DNA from: Burkholderiaceae bacterium | GTDB taxonomy: Bacteria; Pseudomonadota; Gammaproteobacteria; Burkholderiales; Burkholderiaceae_E | NCBI GenBank assembly: GCA_024235875.1 | Contig: JACKLP010000011.1 | Span: forward strand, 48,280 to 112,279 | DNA length: 64,000 bases | Direction of reading: 5' to 3' | In this document: positions 51,977-59,854 of the stretch, piece by piece | How positions within the stretch are numbered: position 1 is the first letter of the stretch | Layout: the number at the start of each line of letters is the position of its first letter | Position numbers and translations under genes: made by a program | The notes under the pieces: model-generated | Databases searched by the model: none | What the model was told of the DNA's origin: nothing | What the model saw: only the letters and a program-made list of their open reading frames with translations

Positions 51977-52327
51977 ATGCAGCGCTTCGAAGTGGTGATC
52001 GACGACACCGGCGAGCGCTACCGCTGTGCCGAGACGCGATCGCTGCTCGAGGGCATGGAGGCGCTGGGCCGCAAGGGCATCCCGGTGGGCTGTCGCGGTG
52101 GCGGTTGCGGTGTCTGCAAGGTGCAGATTCTCAGTGGCACTGTGGCCACGCGCGTGATGAGCCGCGCGCACGTCAGCGAGCAAGACGAGCGCGAGGGCCG
52201 GGTGCTGGCCTGTCGCGCCAGACCGACCAGCGACATCCGGCTGGCGGTGCTGGGCCAGTTGAAGAAAGCCGTGCGTCGGGGGTTCGAGGCGACGCCCGGT
52301 ACCAGTACAAGCTCGACCCAAGTGTGA
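51977..52327 (+). CDS. dmpQ: [2Fe-2S] ferredoxin, XylT/DmpQ-like
   Basis: 116-residue plant-type ferredoxin. Cys ligands: GCRGGGCGVCKV (39, 44, 47) and LACRARP (about 79). In meta-cleavage operons this protein re-reduces the iron of inactivated catechol 2,3-dioxygenase, and here it sits 16 bp before that gene. The tail of about 30 residues is Ser/Thr-rich and poorly conserved. GGAGGAG at 51963-51970 serves ATG 51977. It is the first gene of the operon. Confidence 0.9.
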   Translation: MQRFEVVIDDTGERYRCAETRSLLEGMEALGRKGIPVGCRGGGCGVCKVQILSGTVATRVMSRAHVSEQDEREGRVLACRARPTSDIRLAVLGQLKKAVRRGFEATPGTSTSSTQV

Positions 52328-52343
52328 GGAAGGAGATCGAATC

Positions 52344-53270
52344 ATGGCAATGACTGGCGTGCTGCGGCCCGGTCACGCGCAGATCCGCGTGCTGGACCTC
52401 GACGAGGCGGTGCAGTTCTACACCGATGTGATGGGCCTCAAGGAGACCGGGCGCGACAAGTCCGGCCGTGTCTACTTCAAGTGCAATGAAGAGCAGGACC
52501 ACAACAGCTTCATCCTGCGCAAGGCCGATCGGGCCGGCATGGACTTCTTCGGCTACAAGGTGCTGGATGCCGCCGCCCTGAACGAGCTGGAGGGCAAGCT
52601 CAATGACATGGGCGTCGGCACCGAGCGTGTACCGGCCGGCGACCTGCTCGAGACCGGCGAGCGGGTGCGCTTCCAGGTCCCCACTGGCCACACGATCGAG
52701 CTCTATGCCGAAAAGACCAATGTCGGCAATGGGCTGGGCTACGTGAATCCCGAGGCCTGGCTCGAAAATCAGAAGGGCATCAATCCGGTGCGCATGGATC
52801 ATGCGCTGATCTACGGCACCGACATCGACGGTACGCGCGACATCTTCGAGAAGGCGCTGGGCTTCTCGCTGGTCGAACGTGCACTGCTCGAGGACGGCGA
52901 GACCGATCTGGGCACCTGGCTGACCTGTTCGCACAAGGCACACGACATCGCGATGGTGCGCCACGACGAGAACGACAAGCTGCATCATGTTTCGTTCATG
53001 CTCGAGACCTGGGAGCAGGTGCTGCGTGCCGCCGACATCATGTCGATGCACCGTGTATCCATCGACATGGGGCCCACCCGCCACGGCATCACCCGGGGCA
53101 CGACGATCTATTTCTTCGATCCGTCGGGCAACCGAATGGAGACTTTCTGCGGCGGCTATCAGTGGTATCCGGACATGCAGCCCAACACCTGGACCTGGGA
53201 CGAGGTCGGCGCCGGCGTGTTCTATCACGATCGCAAGCTCAACCCGGCCTTCCTGAGCGTCGTGACCTGA
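52344..53270 (+). CDS. dmpB: Catechol 2,3-dioxygenase
   Basis: 308-residue extradiol dioxygenase that cleaves catechol to 2-hydroxymuconate semialdehyde using Fe(II). Two glyoxalase-fold halves; metal ligands His153 (MDHALIYG), His214/215 (KLHHVSFMLETWEQVLRAAD) and Glu266 (SGNRMETFCGG), matching the XylE arrangement. Start MTGVLRPGHAQIRVLDL is the family N-terminus; AGGAG precedes ATG 52344. Length equals XylE/DmpB within a few residues. Strongly supported. Confidence 0.96.
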   Translation: MAMTGVLRPGHAQIRVLDLDEAVQFYTDVMGLKETGRDKSGRVYFKCNEEQDHNSFILRKADRAGMDFFGYKVLDAAALNELEGKLNDMGVGTERVPAGDLLETGERVRFQVPTGHTIELYAEKTNVGNGLGYVNPEAWLENQKGINPVRMDHALIYGTDIDGTRDIFEKALGFSLVERALLEDGETDLGTWLTCSHKAHDIAMVRHDENDKLHHVSFMLETWEQVLRAADIMSMHRVSIDMGPTRHGITRGTTIYFFDPSGNRMETFCGGYQWYPDMQPNTWTWDEVGAGVFYHDRKLNPAFLSVVT

Positions 53271-53271
53271 G

Positions 53272-53721
53272 ATGCGCACCGAACCCGCTGACAAGAACGC
53301 CATCAGTGTGCCGGCGCGCACGATCGCTGCCGACGCCGCGCATCGCGCGGTGCGCGCGGCGGTCGCGCATGCCGAGTCGCTCGGCATCCGGATCAATGCA
53401 GCCGTTACCGATCCCGCCGGCGTGCTGGTCGCTTTCCTGCGCATGCCGGGCGCCTTCGTGCCATCCGTCGAGATCGCCATCGACAAGGCCTTCACCGCGG
53501 CTGGCTTCGGCTTTCCGACCAGCCGGTGGATGGATGTGCTCGCGGGGGATGAAGCCTTGCGCATGGGTTTCCCGCATCGGCCGCGGCTGGTGCTTTTTGC
53601 CGGCGGTGTACCGATTCACGAGGACGGGGCGCTGATCGGCGCGATCGGTGTGTCGGGCGGATCGGCCGAGCAGGATGATGTCTGCGCCCGCGCCGGCATC
53701 GCGGCGATCGGACTCGAATGA
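53272..53721 (+). CDS. DUF336 (GlcG/HbpS-like) protein
   Basis: 149 residues. GlcG/HbpS family: ISVPARTIAADAAHRAVRAAVAHAESLGIRINAAV at the start and GGVPIHEDGALIGAIGVSGGSAEQDDVCA near the end. Members are found in glycolate and aromatic operons and some bind heme or a ligand, but the role in meta-cleavage is unknown. It starts one base after the dioxygenase stop (TGAGATG), so it is cotranslated. Confidence 0.87.
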   Translation: MRTEPADKNAISVPARTIAADAAHRAVRAAVAHAESLGIRINAAVTDPAGVLVAFLRMPGAFVPSVEIAIDKAFTAAGFGFPTSRWMDVLAGDEALRMGFPHRPRLVLFAGGVPIHEDGALIGAIGVSGGSAEQDDVCARAGIAAIGLE

Positions 53722-53725
53722 CACG

Positions 53726-53812
53726 ATCTCCGCGAAGCCGTGCCGGAACCTGATCGACGGCGGCTTCATGGGGAGCGGTTCGTTGCTGAAGAACGTCTGT
53801 ATCAAGCGTTGA
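53726..53812 (+). pseudogene. Possible remnant of a gene C-terminus
   Basis: Between the DUF336 and hydratase genes an open frame reads ISAKPCRNLIDGGF, MGSGSLLKNVCIKR and stop. LKNVCIK followed by a stop looks like the C-terminus of 2-hydroxymuconic semialdehyde dehydrogenases (DmpC/XylG), the gene expected at this place; NLIDGGF resembles the end of short-chain dehydrogenases. Too short to be certain. Confidence 0.3.
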
Positions 53813-53849
53813 GCGCCTGCTCTGATCCGGCACGAGGAGAACATCGGGG

Positions 53850-54632
53850 ATGAACCCGCAAGCAATCGAAATGCTCGGCGACGAGCTGTACGACGCGATG
53901 CGCGCCTGTACCGTCGTCGATCCGATCTCGCAACGCCATCCCGAGGCCACGATCGAGGACGCCTACCGGATCCAGCAGCGCATGATCGCGCGTCGTCTCG
54001 CCGATGGCGAGCGGGTGGTGGGCAAGAAGGTCGGCGTGACTTCGAAGGCGGTGATGCAGATGCTCGGCGTGTACCAGCCCGACTTCGGCGTGCTCACCGA
54101 CGCGATGGTCTACAACGAGGGCCAGGCGATCGAGGCATCAACGCTGATCCAGCCAAAGGCCGAGGGCGAGATCGCCTTCTTGCTTGCGCGCGAGCTCAAG
54201 GGTCCGGGTGTGACCGCGCTCGACGTGCTCTCGGCCACCGAGGGCGTGATGGCCTGCTTCGAGATCGTCGATTCGCGCATCCGCGACTGGAAGATCGGCA
54301 TCCAGGATACGGTGGCCGACAACGCTTCCTGCGGCGTTTTCGTGCTCGGCGACCGGCTGGTCGACCCGCGCGATGTCGATCTGCTGACCTGCGGCATGGT
54401 GCTGGAGAAGAACGGCGACGTGATCGCGACCGGTGCCGGCGCGGCCGCACTCGGCGGCCCGCTCAATGCCGTGGCCTGGCTCGCGAACACGCTCGGCGCG
54501 CTCGACATGAGCCTGAATGCCGGCGAGATCGTGCTCTCGGGTTCGCTCGCCGCCATGGTGCCGGTGACAGCCGGCGACGCGCTTCGGGTGACCATCGGCG
54601 GTATCGGGGGGTGCTCGGTGCGTTTCGTCTGA
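53850..54632 (+). CDS. dmpE: 2-oxopent-4-enoate hydratase
   Basis: 260-residue vinylpyruvate hydratase that adds water to 2-oxopent-4-enoate, giving 4-hydroxy-2-oxovalerate. Family blocks: KKVGVTSKAVMQMLGVYQPDFG (about 58-79), GEIAFLLARELKGPG, ACFEIVDSRIRDWKIGIQDTVADNAS and MVLEKNG; the acidic residues Glu107, Glu137-type and Lys are the divalent-metal site. It has a DmpE-like rather than DmpH-like signature (PDFG, DTVADNAS). GAGGAG precedes ATG 53850. Ends 22 bp before the decarboxylase gene. Confidence 0.9.
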   Translation: MNPQAIEMLGDELYDAMRACTVVDPISQRHPEATIEDAYRIQQRMIARRLADGERVVGKKVGVTSKAVMQMLGVYQPDFGVLTDAMVYNEGQAIEASTLIQPKAEGEIAFLLARELKGPGVTALDVLSATEGVMACFEIVDSRIRDWKIGIQDTVADNASCGVFVLGDRLVDPRDVDLLTCGMVLEKNGDVIATGAGAAALGGPLNAVAWLANTLGALDMSLNAGEIVLSGSLAAMVPVTAGDALRVTIGGIGGCSVRFV

Positions 54633-54654
54633 TGCGAGCGAAAGGGAGAACGGA

Positions 54655-55443
54655 ATGAATCTCGACAAGGCCACGATCGAGCGCCTCGCCGAGCACCTCG
54701 AAGCCTGTCAGCTCGAGGCGCGCGACACGCTAAAGATCACCGACGAACACCCGCAGATGGACTGGGACGACGCCTATGCGATCCAGGCTGCCATCCTGGC
54801 GCGCAAGCTTGCACGCGGCGAGAGGGTCAGCGGGCTCAAGTGCGGGCTGACCTCGCACGCGAAGATGAAGCAAATGGGTGTCGACATGCCGGTGTTCGGC
54901 TTCCTCGTCGATGGCTTCAATGTTGCCGACGGCGGCGAGGCGCGGATGTCCGAACTGATCCACCCGAAGGTGGAGCCCGAGATCTGCTTTCTCCTGAAGC
55001 GCGCGCTGCGCGGGCCCGGCTGCCATATCGGTGCCGTGCTCGCCGCGACCGACTGCGTGATGCCCGGCATCGAGGTCATCGACAGCCGCTACCGCGACTT
55101 CAAGTTCGACCTCAAGAGCGTGATCGCCGACAACACCTCGGCCTCGCGCTATGTGGTCGGCGGCCGGGCCATGCGGCCCGACGGGCTCGACCTGCGCACG
55201 CTCGGCGTGGTGTTGGAGAAGAATGGCGAGATCGTCGCGCTCGGCGCGGGGGCGGCGGTGCTCGGTCATCCGGCTGCGGCGGTCGCGATGCTCGCCAATC
55301 ACTTCGGCGCGCGCGACCAGGAGATTCCGGCCGGCACGATGATCATGTCCGGTGGCCTGAGCGAAGCCGTTTCGGTGGCCGCCGGCGATCATTTCAACCT
55401 GCGCGTGCAGCACCTGGGTAGCGCGTCGATTCGCTTCGTCTAA
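54655..55443 (+). CDS. dmpH: 2-oxo-3-hexenedioate decarboxylase (4-oxalocrotonate decarboxylase)
   Basis: 262-residue paralogue of the preceding hydratase, carrying the DmpH/XylI signature: LKCGLTSHAKMKQMGVDMPVFGFLVD, HPKVEPEICFLLKRALRGPGCHIG, EVIDSRYRDFKFDLKSVIADN and LGVVLEKNGE. It decarboxylates 2-oxo-3-hexenedioate and normally forms a complex with the hydratase, consistent with their adjacency. AAGGGAG precedes ATG 54655. It is followed by the tautomerase gene. Confidence 0.92.
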   Translation: MNLDKATIERLAEHLEACQLEARDTLKITDEHPQMDWDDAYAIQAAILARKLARGERVSGLKCGLTSHAKMKQMGVDMPVFGFLVDGFNVADGGEARMSELIHPKVEPEICFLLKRALRGPGCHIGAVLAATDCVMPGIEVIDSRYRDFKFDLKSVIADNTSASRYVVGGRAMRPDGLDLRTLGVVLEKNGEIVALGAGAAVLGHPAAAVAMLANHFGARDQEIPAGTMIMSGGLSEAVSVAAGDHFNLRVQHLGSASIRFV

Positions 55444-55453
55444 GGAGGGCAAA

Positions 55454-55645
55454 ATGCCATTTGCGCAGATCTACATGCTCGAAGGCCGCACCGAAGAGCA
55501 GAAGAAGGCCGTGATCGAGAAGGTCACGCAGGCGCTGACCGAAGCGGTCGGTGCACCGAAGGAGCACGTACGGGTCTGGATCCACGACGTACCCAAGGAG
55601 AACTGGGGAATCGCGGGCGTGAGCGCGAAGGATCTCGGCCGCTGA
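55454..55645 (+). CDS. dmpI: 4-oxalocrotonate tautomerase
   Basis: 63-residue tautomerase subunit. After Met removal, catalytic Pro1, Arg11 and Arg39 are all present (PFAQIYMLEGR, HVRVWI). The Phe50 position of XylH is Trp here (KENWGI), a change close to the active site. It isomerises 2-hydroxymuconate to 2-oxo-3-hexenedioate. GGAGG at 55444-55448 lies right after the decarboxylase stop, so the genes are coupled. Last clear gene of the meta operon. Confidence 0.94.
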   Translation: MPFAQIYMLEGRTEEQKKAVIEKVTQALTEAVGAPKEHVRVWIHDVPKENWGIAGVSAKDLGR

Positions 55646-55700
55646 CGACGACCCGGGCCTGGATCGGCCCGTCGACGTCGGGCCGGATCGAGGAGGCGTG

Positions 55701-56405
55701 ATGACGATAAAAGCACGGATCTCGGGCATCGCGATCGGAATTGCCATGGCGGGCGGGTTTGGCGTCGGGCCGGCCTGGGCGGCGAACGGCCCATCGACCT
55801 GCGAAGCCTATGCACGCGGCGCGATTTCGCAAATCGCCGAGGCGGCGAAACTGCATTGCGCATTTGTCGGCGAGCAATGGACCCCGAACCTGCTCCACCA
55901 CATTGCGCAGTGTCGCGCCAGGAAGCTCGCTGGTGTCGAAAAGGAGCGCAAGTGGCGCGAGTCCCGGCTTGCCGAGTGCCGAGGCTTCTGCCGCAAGTAC
56001 GCAAAGGATGCGGTCCGGGCCGCGGGTGCTGCCCGCACGAAGCAATGCGGACTGGGCGGCAAGCGCTGGACGGCCGACGAGATCGCCCACTACGACTGGT
56101 GTCGCAGTGTCTCGCAGGAGACGGCCCGCGCCGAGCGCCGGATCCGGGAGCGCGACCTGCGAACCTGCGATCGACATCGGCAGTGGTGCGACCACTTCTA
56201 CGCGAAGCGCGCCATCGCCCAGGCAGGACAGAACCGGGCGAAGCACTGCGGATATGCGGGGTCGCGCTGGAGCGGCGACGCGGGCCTGCATCGCCGTTGG
56301 TGCATCACGGTGGCGCGTTCGGTCGCCCAGGCCGAAACCGACCAGCGCACTCGGATGCTCGAGCAATGTGCGAAGGGGGCGATCCGGCTTCCCTCGGCCA
56401 AGTGA
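55701..56405 (+). CDS. Secreted protein with Cys/Trp/His repeats, paralogue of 49586-50509
   Basis: 234 residues with signal peptide (RISGIAIGIAMAGGFGVGPAWA). Three repeat units, the first degenerate: CEAYARGAISQ, then CRKYAKDAVRAAG with CGLGGKRW and HYDWCRSV, then CDHFYAKRAIAQAGQ with CGYAGSRW and HRRWCITV. Spacers are long, charged and helix-prone (ETARAERRIRERDLRTC). ATG 55701 follows AGGAGG; GTG 55698 is too close to it. It lies 55 bp after the tautomerase and may be cotranscribed, but nothing links it to catechol breakdown. Ends before a strong terminator-like hairpin. Confidence 0.75.
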   Translation: MTIKARISGIAIGIAMAGGFGVGPAWAANGPSTCEAYARGAISQIAEAAKLHCAFVGEQWTPNLLHHIAQCRARKLAGVEKERKWRESRLAECRGFCRKYAKDAVRAAGAARTKQCGLGGKRWTADEIAHYDWCRSVSQETARAERRIRERDLRTCDRHRQWCDHFYAKRAIAQAGQNRAKHCGYAGSRWSGDAGLHRRWCITVARSVAQAETDQRTRMLEQCAKGAIRLPSAK

Positions 56406-56412
56406 GCGCCCG

Positions 56413-56451
56413 CGGGCTGGCCGCGCGCGTGTGACGCGAGCGGCCAGCCCG
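56413..56451. terminator. Strong hairpin between convergent genes
   Basis: CGGGCTGGCCGC at 56413-56424 pairs perfectly with GCGGCCAGCCCG at 56440-56451 (12 bp, 15-nt loop). It starts 7 bp after the repeat-protein stop and ends 24 bp from the dctM stop, so it can end transcription in both directions; no T-run follows. Confidence 0.7.
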
Positions 56452-56475
56452 GGTCCGGATCCCAGCCCGCACTGG

Positions 56476-57843
56476 CTACTTCGTGATGATCTCCGGCCCC
56501 ATCAAGGTCGTGGGCAGCCAGGTCGAGATGATCGGCACATAGGTGACCAGGATCAGGAACACGAACATGATCGCCACCCAGGGCAGGGCCGCCTTGACGG
56601 TGTCGGCTACCGAAAGCCGGGCAACACCGGCGGTTACGAACAGGTTCAGGCCGACCGGCGGCGTGATCATGCCGATCTCCATGTTCACGACCATGATGAT
56701 CCCGAGGTGGATCGGGTCGATGCCCAGCGCCACCGCGATCGGAAACACCAGCGGCGCCACGATCACCAGCAAGCCCGACGGCTCCATGAACTGACCGCCG
56801 ATCAACAGGATCACGTTGACGACGACCAGGAACATCACCGGGCCCAGCCCGGCCGAGAGCAAGGCTTCCGTGACCATCTGCGGAATGCGCTCCTCGGTGA
56901 GCACGTGCTTGAGGATCAGCGCATTGGCGATGATGAACAGCAGCATCACGGTGAGCTTGCCCGCCTCGAACAGCGCGCTCTTGGTATCGCGGTGCCAGAG
57001 TACCGACAAGACCCGGACCACCATGGGGCGGCTCGCGCCGGTTCCGCCCGCCTTGAACGGCCCCATGTCGCGGTAGACGAAGTTGGCGATCAGGAAGGCG
57101 TAGACCGCCGAGACGGCGGCCGCTTCGGTCGGCGTGAAGATGCCGCCGTAGATGCCGCCCAGGATGATCACGATCAGCATCAACCCCCAGACCGCGTCGC
57201 GCGCGGCGGCGAAGACCTCCCCCCAGCCGGCCCATGGCTGTGATGGCAGGCCGCGAAGCTTCGCGGCGACGACCACCCCCAGCATCAGCAGCAACCCGGC
57301 CAGGATGCCAGGGATCACGCCGGCCAGGAACATCCGTCCCACCGATACCTCGACCGCGGCGGCATAGACGACCATGACGATCGAGGGCGGGATCAGGATG
57401 CCCAGGGTGCCCGCGTTGCAGATGATGCCGGCGGCAAACCGCTTGGTGTAGCCGACACCCACCATGCCCGCGATCACGATCGAACCGATGGCGACTACGG
57501 TGGCGGGGGAGGACCCCGACAGCGCGGCGAACATCATGCAGGCGAACACCGACGAGATCGCGAGCCCGCCGGGGAAGTGCCCGACCACGGCGATCGCAAA
57601 GCGGATGATTCGGCGAGCGACCCCGCCCGTGGTCATGAAGGTCGACGCCAGGATGAAGAACGGAATCGCGAGCAAGGTGAAATGCCCGTGGAAGGCATTG
57701 AACAGGGTCTGGGCGATCGAAGCGAGCGAACCGTCCGAATGCAGCATCAGGAAGGTGATGCTCGACAGGCCCAGCGCGATGGCGATCGGCACGCCGATGA
57801 ACAACAGCGCGATGACCAGCAGGAACAGCAGTGCGACGGCCAT
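56476..57843 (-). CDS. dctM: C4-dicarboxylate TRAP transporter large permease
   Basis: 455-residue DctM with about 12-14 spans. Typical motifs: AIPFFILASTFMTTGGVARR near 59, ALSGSSPATVVAIGSIV near 106, TLGILIPPSIVMVVYA near 147, TPTEAAAVSAVYAF near 235 and MITPPVGLNLFVTAG near 400. ATG 57843 is 3 bp after the dctQ stop. With dctQ and dctP it takes up C4-dicarboxylates such as succinate, fumarate and malate, driven by sodium. Confidence 0.94.
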   Translation of the reverse strand: MAVALLFLLVIALLFIGVPIAIALGLSSITFLMLHSDGSLASIAQTLFNAFHGHFTLLAIPFFILASTFMTTGGVARRIIRFAIAVVGHFPGGLAISSVFACMMFAALSGSSPATVVAIGSIVIAGMVGVGYTKRFAAGIICNAGTLGILIPPSIVMVVYAAAVEVSVGRMFLAGVIPGILAGLLLMLGVVVAAKLRGLPSQPWAGWGEVFAAARDAVWGLMLIVIILGGIYGGIFTPTEAAAVSAVYAFLIANFVYRDMGPFKAGGTGASRPMVVRVLSVLWHRDTKSALFEAGKLTVMLLFIIANALILKHVLTEERIPQMVTEALLSAGLGPVMFLVVVNVILLIGGQFMEPSGLLVIVAPLVFPIAVALGIDPIHLGIIMVVNMEIGMITPPVGLNLFVTAGVARLSVADTVKAALPWVAIMFVFLILVTYVPIISTWLPTTLMGPEIITK

Positions 57844-57846
57844 GGC

Positions 57847-58497
57847 TCAATCCTCCCGTCGCGGTTGTGCCGCCGCGGCCGCCGCGTCGGCACCGGCCTG
57901 GAGTTCCTCGAGGGCGTCGGTCTCCTCGTGACTGGCGATGAGCTGGTCGGTCTTGCCCGCGATCACCTGCCAGCCAAGCTGCAGGTAGCGCAGCGTCAGC
58001 AGCGCCATGCTCAGCGGCAGCACGAAGTACGGGATGAAGCGCGGCATCTTCTCGTAGCGCTCGCCCTCGTTCATCGCGTCGGCGAGGAACTGCAGGAACT
58101 CGGGCATGGGCACGTCGTCGGTCTCGAGGAAGGAGCGCTCGCTGGCAAAGGCCCACCAGTAGTCCCAGCTTCCCTTGAGCAGCAGCACGCTGAAGATCAG
58201 GCAGGCGAGCACGGCAAGCAACGCGAGCAGTTTTCGCACGCCGGGGCGGACACCGGCGATGAGCACGTCGACACCGATGTGGATGTGCTTCTTGACGCCA
58301 TACGAAGCGCCCAGGAGCACCAGCCAGGCGAACAGGAAGACCGTCACTTCCAGCGCCCACAGAATGTTGGAATTGAATACGTAGCGGGCGACCACGTTGG
58401 CGAACGTGATCAGCGTCATGGCCGCCAGCAGCAAGGCGATCAGGGTTTCCTCGATCGCGTCGACGATCCGGCCGATGCGGCCCGGCTCGCTTGTCAT
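57847..58497 (-). CDS. dctQ: C4-dicarboxylate TRAP transporter small permease
   Basis: 216-residue DctQ with four spans (about 17-37, 47-68, 85-107, 160-180). Family motif NVVARYVFNSNILWALEVTVFLFAWLVLLGASYGVKKHIHIGVD is present. A longer loop (FASERSFLETDDVPMPEFL) and an Ala-rich C-terminal tail lie outside the membrane. ATG 58497 follows the dctP gene by 104 bp, with a hairpin in the gap. Confidence 0.93.
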   Translation of the reverse strand: MTSEPGRIGRIVDAIEETLIALLLAAMTLITFANVVARYVFNSNILWALEVTVFLFAWLVLLGASYGVKKHIHIGVDVLIAGVRPGVRKLLALLAVLACLIFSVLLLKGSWDYWWAFASERSFLETDDVPMPEFLQFLADAMNEGERYEKMPRFIPYFVLPLSMALLTLRYLQLGWQVIAGKTDQLIASHEETDALEELQAGADAAAAAAQPRRED

Positions 58498-58555
58498 GTC
58501 CCGTCCCTCCCGCGGATCGTGGCCGTCGGCCGATCCGTCTCGTGCTTATGATTGC

Positions 58556-58593
58556 GCGCGCGGCGGGGGAACCGAGGTGCCCTCGCCGCGCGC
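58556..58593. other. Intercistronic hairpin between dctP and dctQ
   Basis: GCGCGCGGCG at 58556-58565 pairs with CGCCGCGCGC at 58584-58593, and GGGG/CCCT extends the stem inward. It stands 8 bp after the dctP stop on the minus strand, with no T-run, so it probably stabilises dctP mRNA and does not terminate fully. Confidence 0.6.
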
Positions 58594-58601
58594 CGGGCCG
58601 A

Positions 58602-59591
58602 TTACTGGCCCGAAGCCGCCTTGATGGTGTCGGCGCCGATGTCCTTCTCGAACTTCGCCCACACCGGCTTGAGCGCCTTGACCCAGGCCGCGCGCTGCTC
58701 GGCATTGAGCGTACGCACCTTGCCACCGGCTTCGATGATCCGGGCCTTGTTGGCCTGGTTCACCTTCTCCGACTCGGCATTGCGTGCCGTGGTGACCTCG
58801 GTGAGGATGGTCTCGAGCTGCTTGCGCACGTCGGGCTTGAGGCCGTCCCACCACTTGGCGGAGGTCACGACCAGGTAGTCGATGATGCCGTGGTTGGTCT
58901 CGGTCACCCCGTCCTGGACCTCGAAGAACTTCTTGCCGTAGATGTTCGACCAGGTGTTCTCCTGGCCGTCGATGACGCCGGTCTGCAGGCCGCCATAGAC
59001 CTCGCTGAACGCCATCTTCTGCGGATTGGAGCCGAGCTGCTTGAACTGCGCGACCAGTACGTCGGAGGCCTGGACCCGGAACTTCAGTCCCTTGGCGTCC
59101 TCTGGCATCAGCAGCGGCTTGTTCGCCGACATCTGCTTCATGCCGTTGTGCCAGAAGGCCAGGCCCTTGAGGCCACGGCGAACCATCGCGTTCTTCAGCT
59201 TCTGGCCGTCGGCCGAGTTCTGGAACTTGTCGACCGCGGCGACATTGGGGAACAGGAAGGGCAGGTCGAAGACCCGGAACTTCTTGGTGAACTTCTCGAA
59301 CTTCGACAGCGACGGCGCCGCCAGTTGGACGTCGCCGTTGAGCAGCGCCTCGAGCACCTTGTTGTCGTCGTAGAGGCTTGAATTCGGGAACACCTGCATG
59401 CAGGCCTTGCCGTTCATCTCCTCGTTCACCCGCTTGGCGAGCAGCGTGGCGGCGATCCCCTTCGGGTGCTTGTCGGTGTTGGTGACGTGACTGAACTTGA
59501 TCACCATCTCCCCCGGGTCGCAGTTGGCCATGGCAGGTGCCGGGCCCACGAGTAGTGCGGCGGCGGCCGTCGCGGTCAGGGTCTTGAACAT
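58602..59591 (-). CDS. dctP: C4-dicarboxylate TRAP binding protein
   Basis: 329-residue periplasmic protein. Signal peptide MFKTLTATAAAALLVGPAPA ends near AMA. It shows the true DctP pattern: KFSHVTNTDKHPKG, LKFRVQASDVLVAQFKQLGS, NPQKMAFSEVYGGLQTGVID, GQENTWSNIYGKKFFEVQ and ETNHGIIDYLVV. The Arg in KFRVQASD contacts the dicarboxylate. It is the first gene of dctPQM, with a sigma-54 promoter upstream. Distinct from the two sugar-acid-type DctP paralogues at 26.8 and 29.9 kb. Confidence 0.95.
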   Translation of the reverse strand: MFKTLTATAAAALLVGPAPAMANCDPGEMVIKFSHVTNTDKHPKGIAATLLAKRVNEEMNGKACMQVFPNSSLYDDNKVLEALLNGDVQLAAPSLSKFEKFTKKFRVFDLPFLFPNVAAVDKFQNSADGQKLKNAMVRRGLKGLAFWHNGMKQMSANKPLLMPEDAKGLKFRVQASDVLVAQFKQLGSNPQKMAFSEVYGGLQTGVIDGQENTWSNIYGKKFFEVQDGVTETNHGIIDYLVVTSAKWWDGLKPDVRKQLETILTEVTTARNAESEKVNQANKARIIEAGGKVRTLNAEQRAAWVKALKPVWAKFEKDIGADTIKAASGQ

Positions 59592-59732
59592 TCTTGGTCT
59601 CCTGGATGATGCGTGAGAGTCGACGGCCGGTTCCGTGACCGAGCCGCTTCGCGTGCCGTGGTGCCGCCGATCCCCGAAGCCTTCGAAGTGCGCCGGGAAC
59701 TGCGTTCGCCCACGGCCGGCGGCCGAAGTGAA

Positions 59733-59748
59733 TGCAAGTCGCGGGCCA
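59733..59748 (-). promoter_or_regulatory. Sigma-54 promoter of dctPQM
   Basis: On the minus strand TGGCCCG-CGAC-TTGCA gives an exact GG-N10-GC -24/-12 element, close to the TGGCACG-N4-TTGCW consensus. Transcription would start near 59721, leaving a leader of about 130 nt before dctP. DctD, the sigma-54 activator, is encoded just upstream. Confidence 0.82.
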
Positions 59749-59854
59749 GCCTGTATTGCCGGCGTGCGTGCTGCCCATCCGCCCCAGAATGGCCTTGGCA
59801 TTCAATGGCTTGGCGCGCCAGTCCCGGCTGCGTCAGCCCGCCGCGCGCGGGTGG

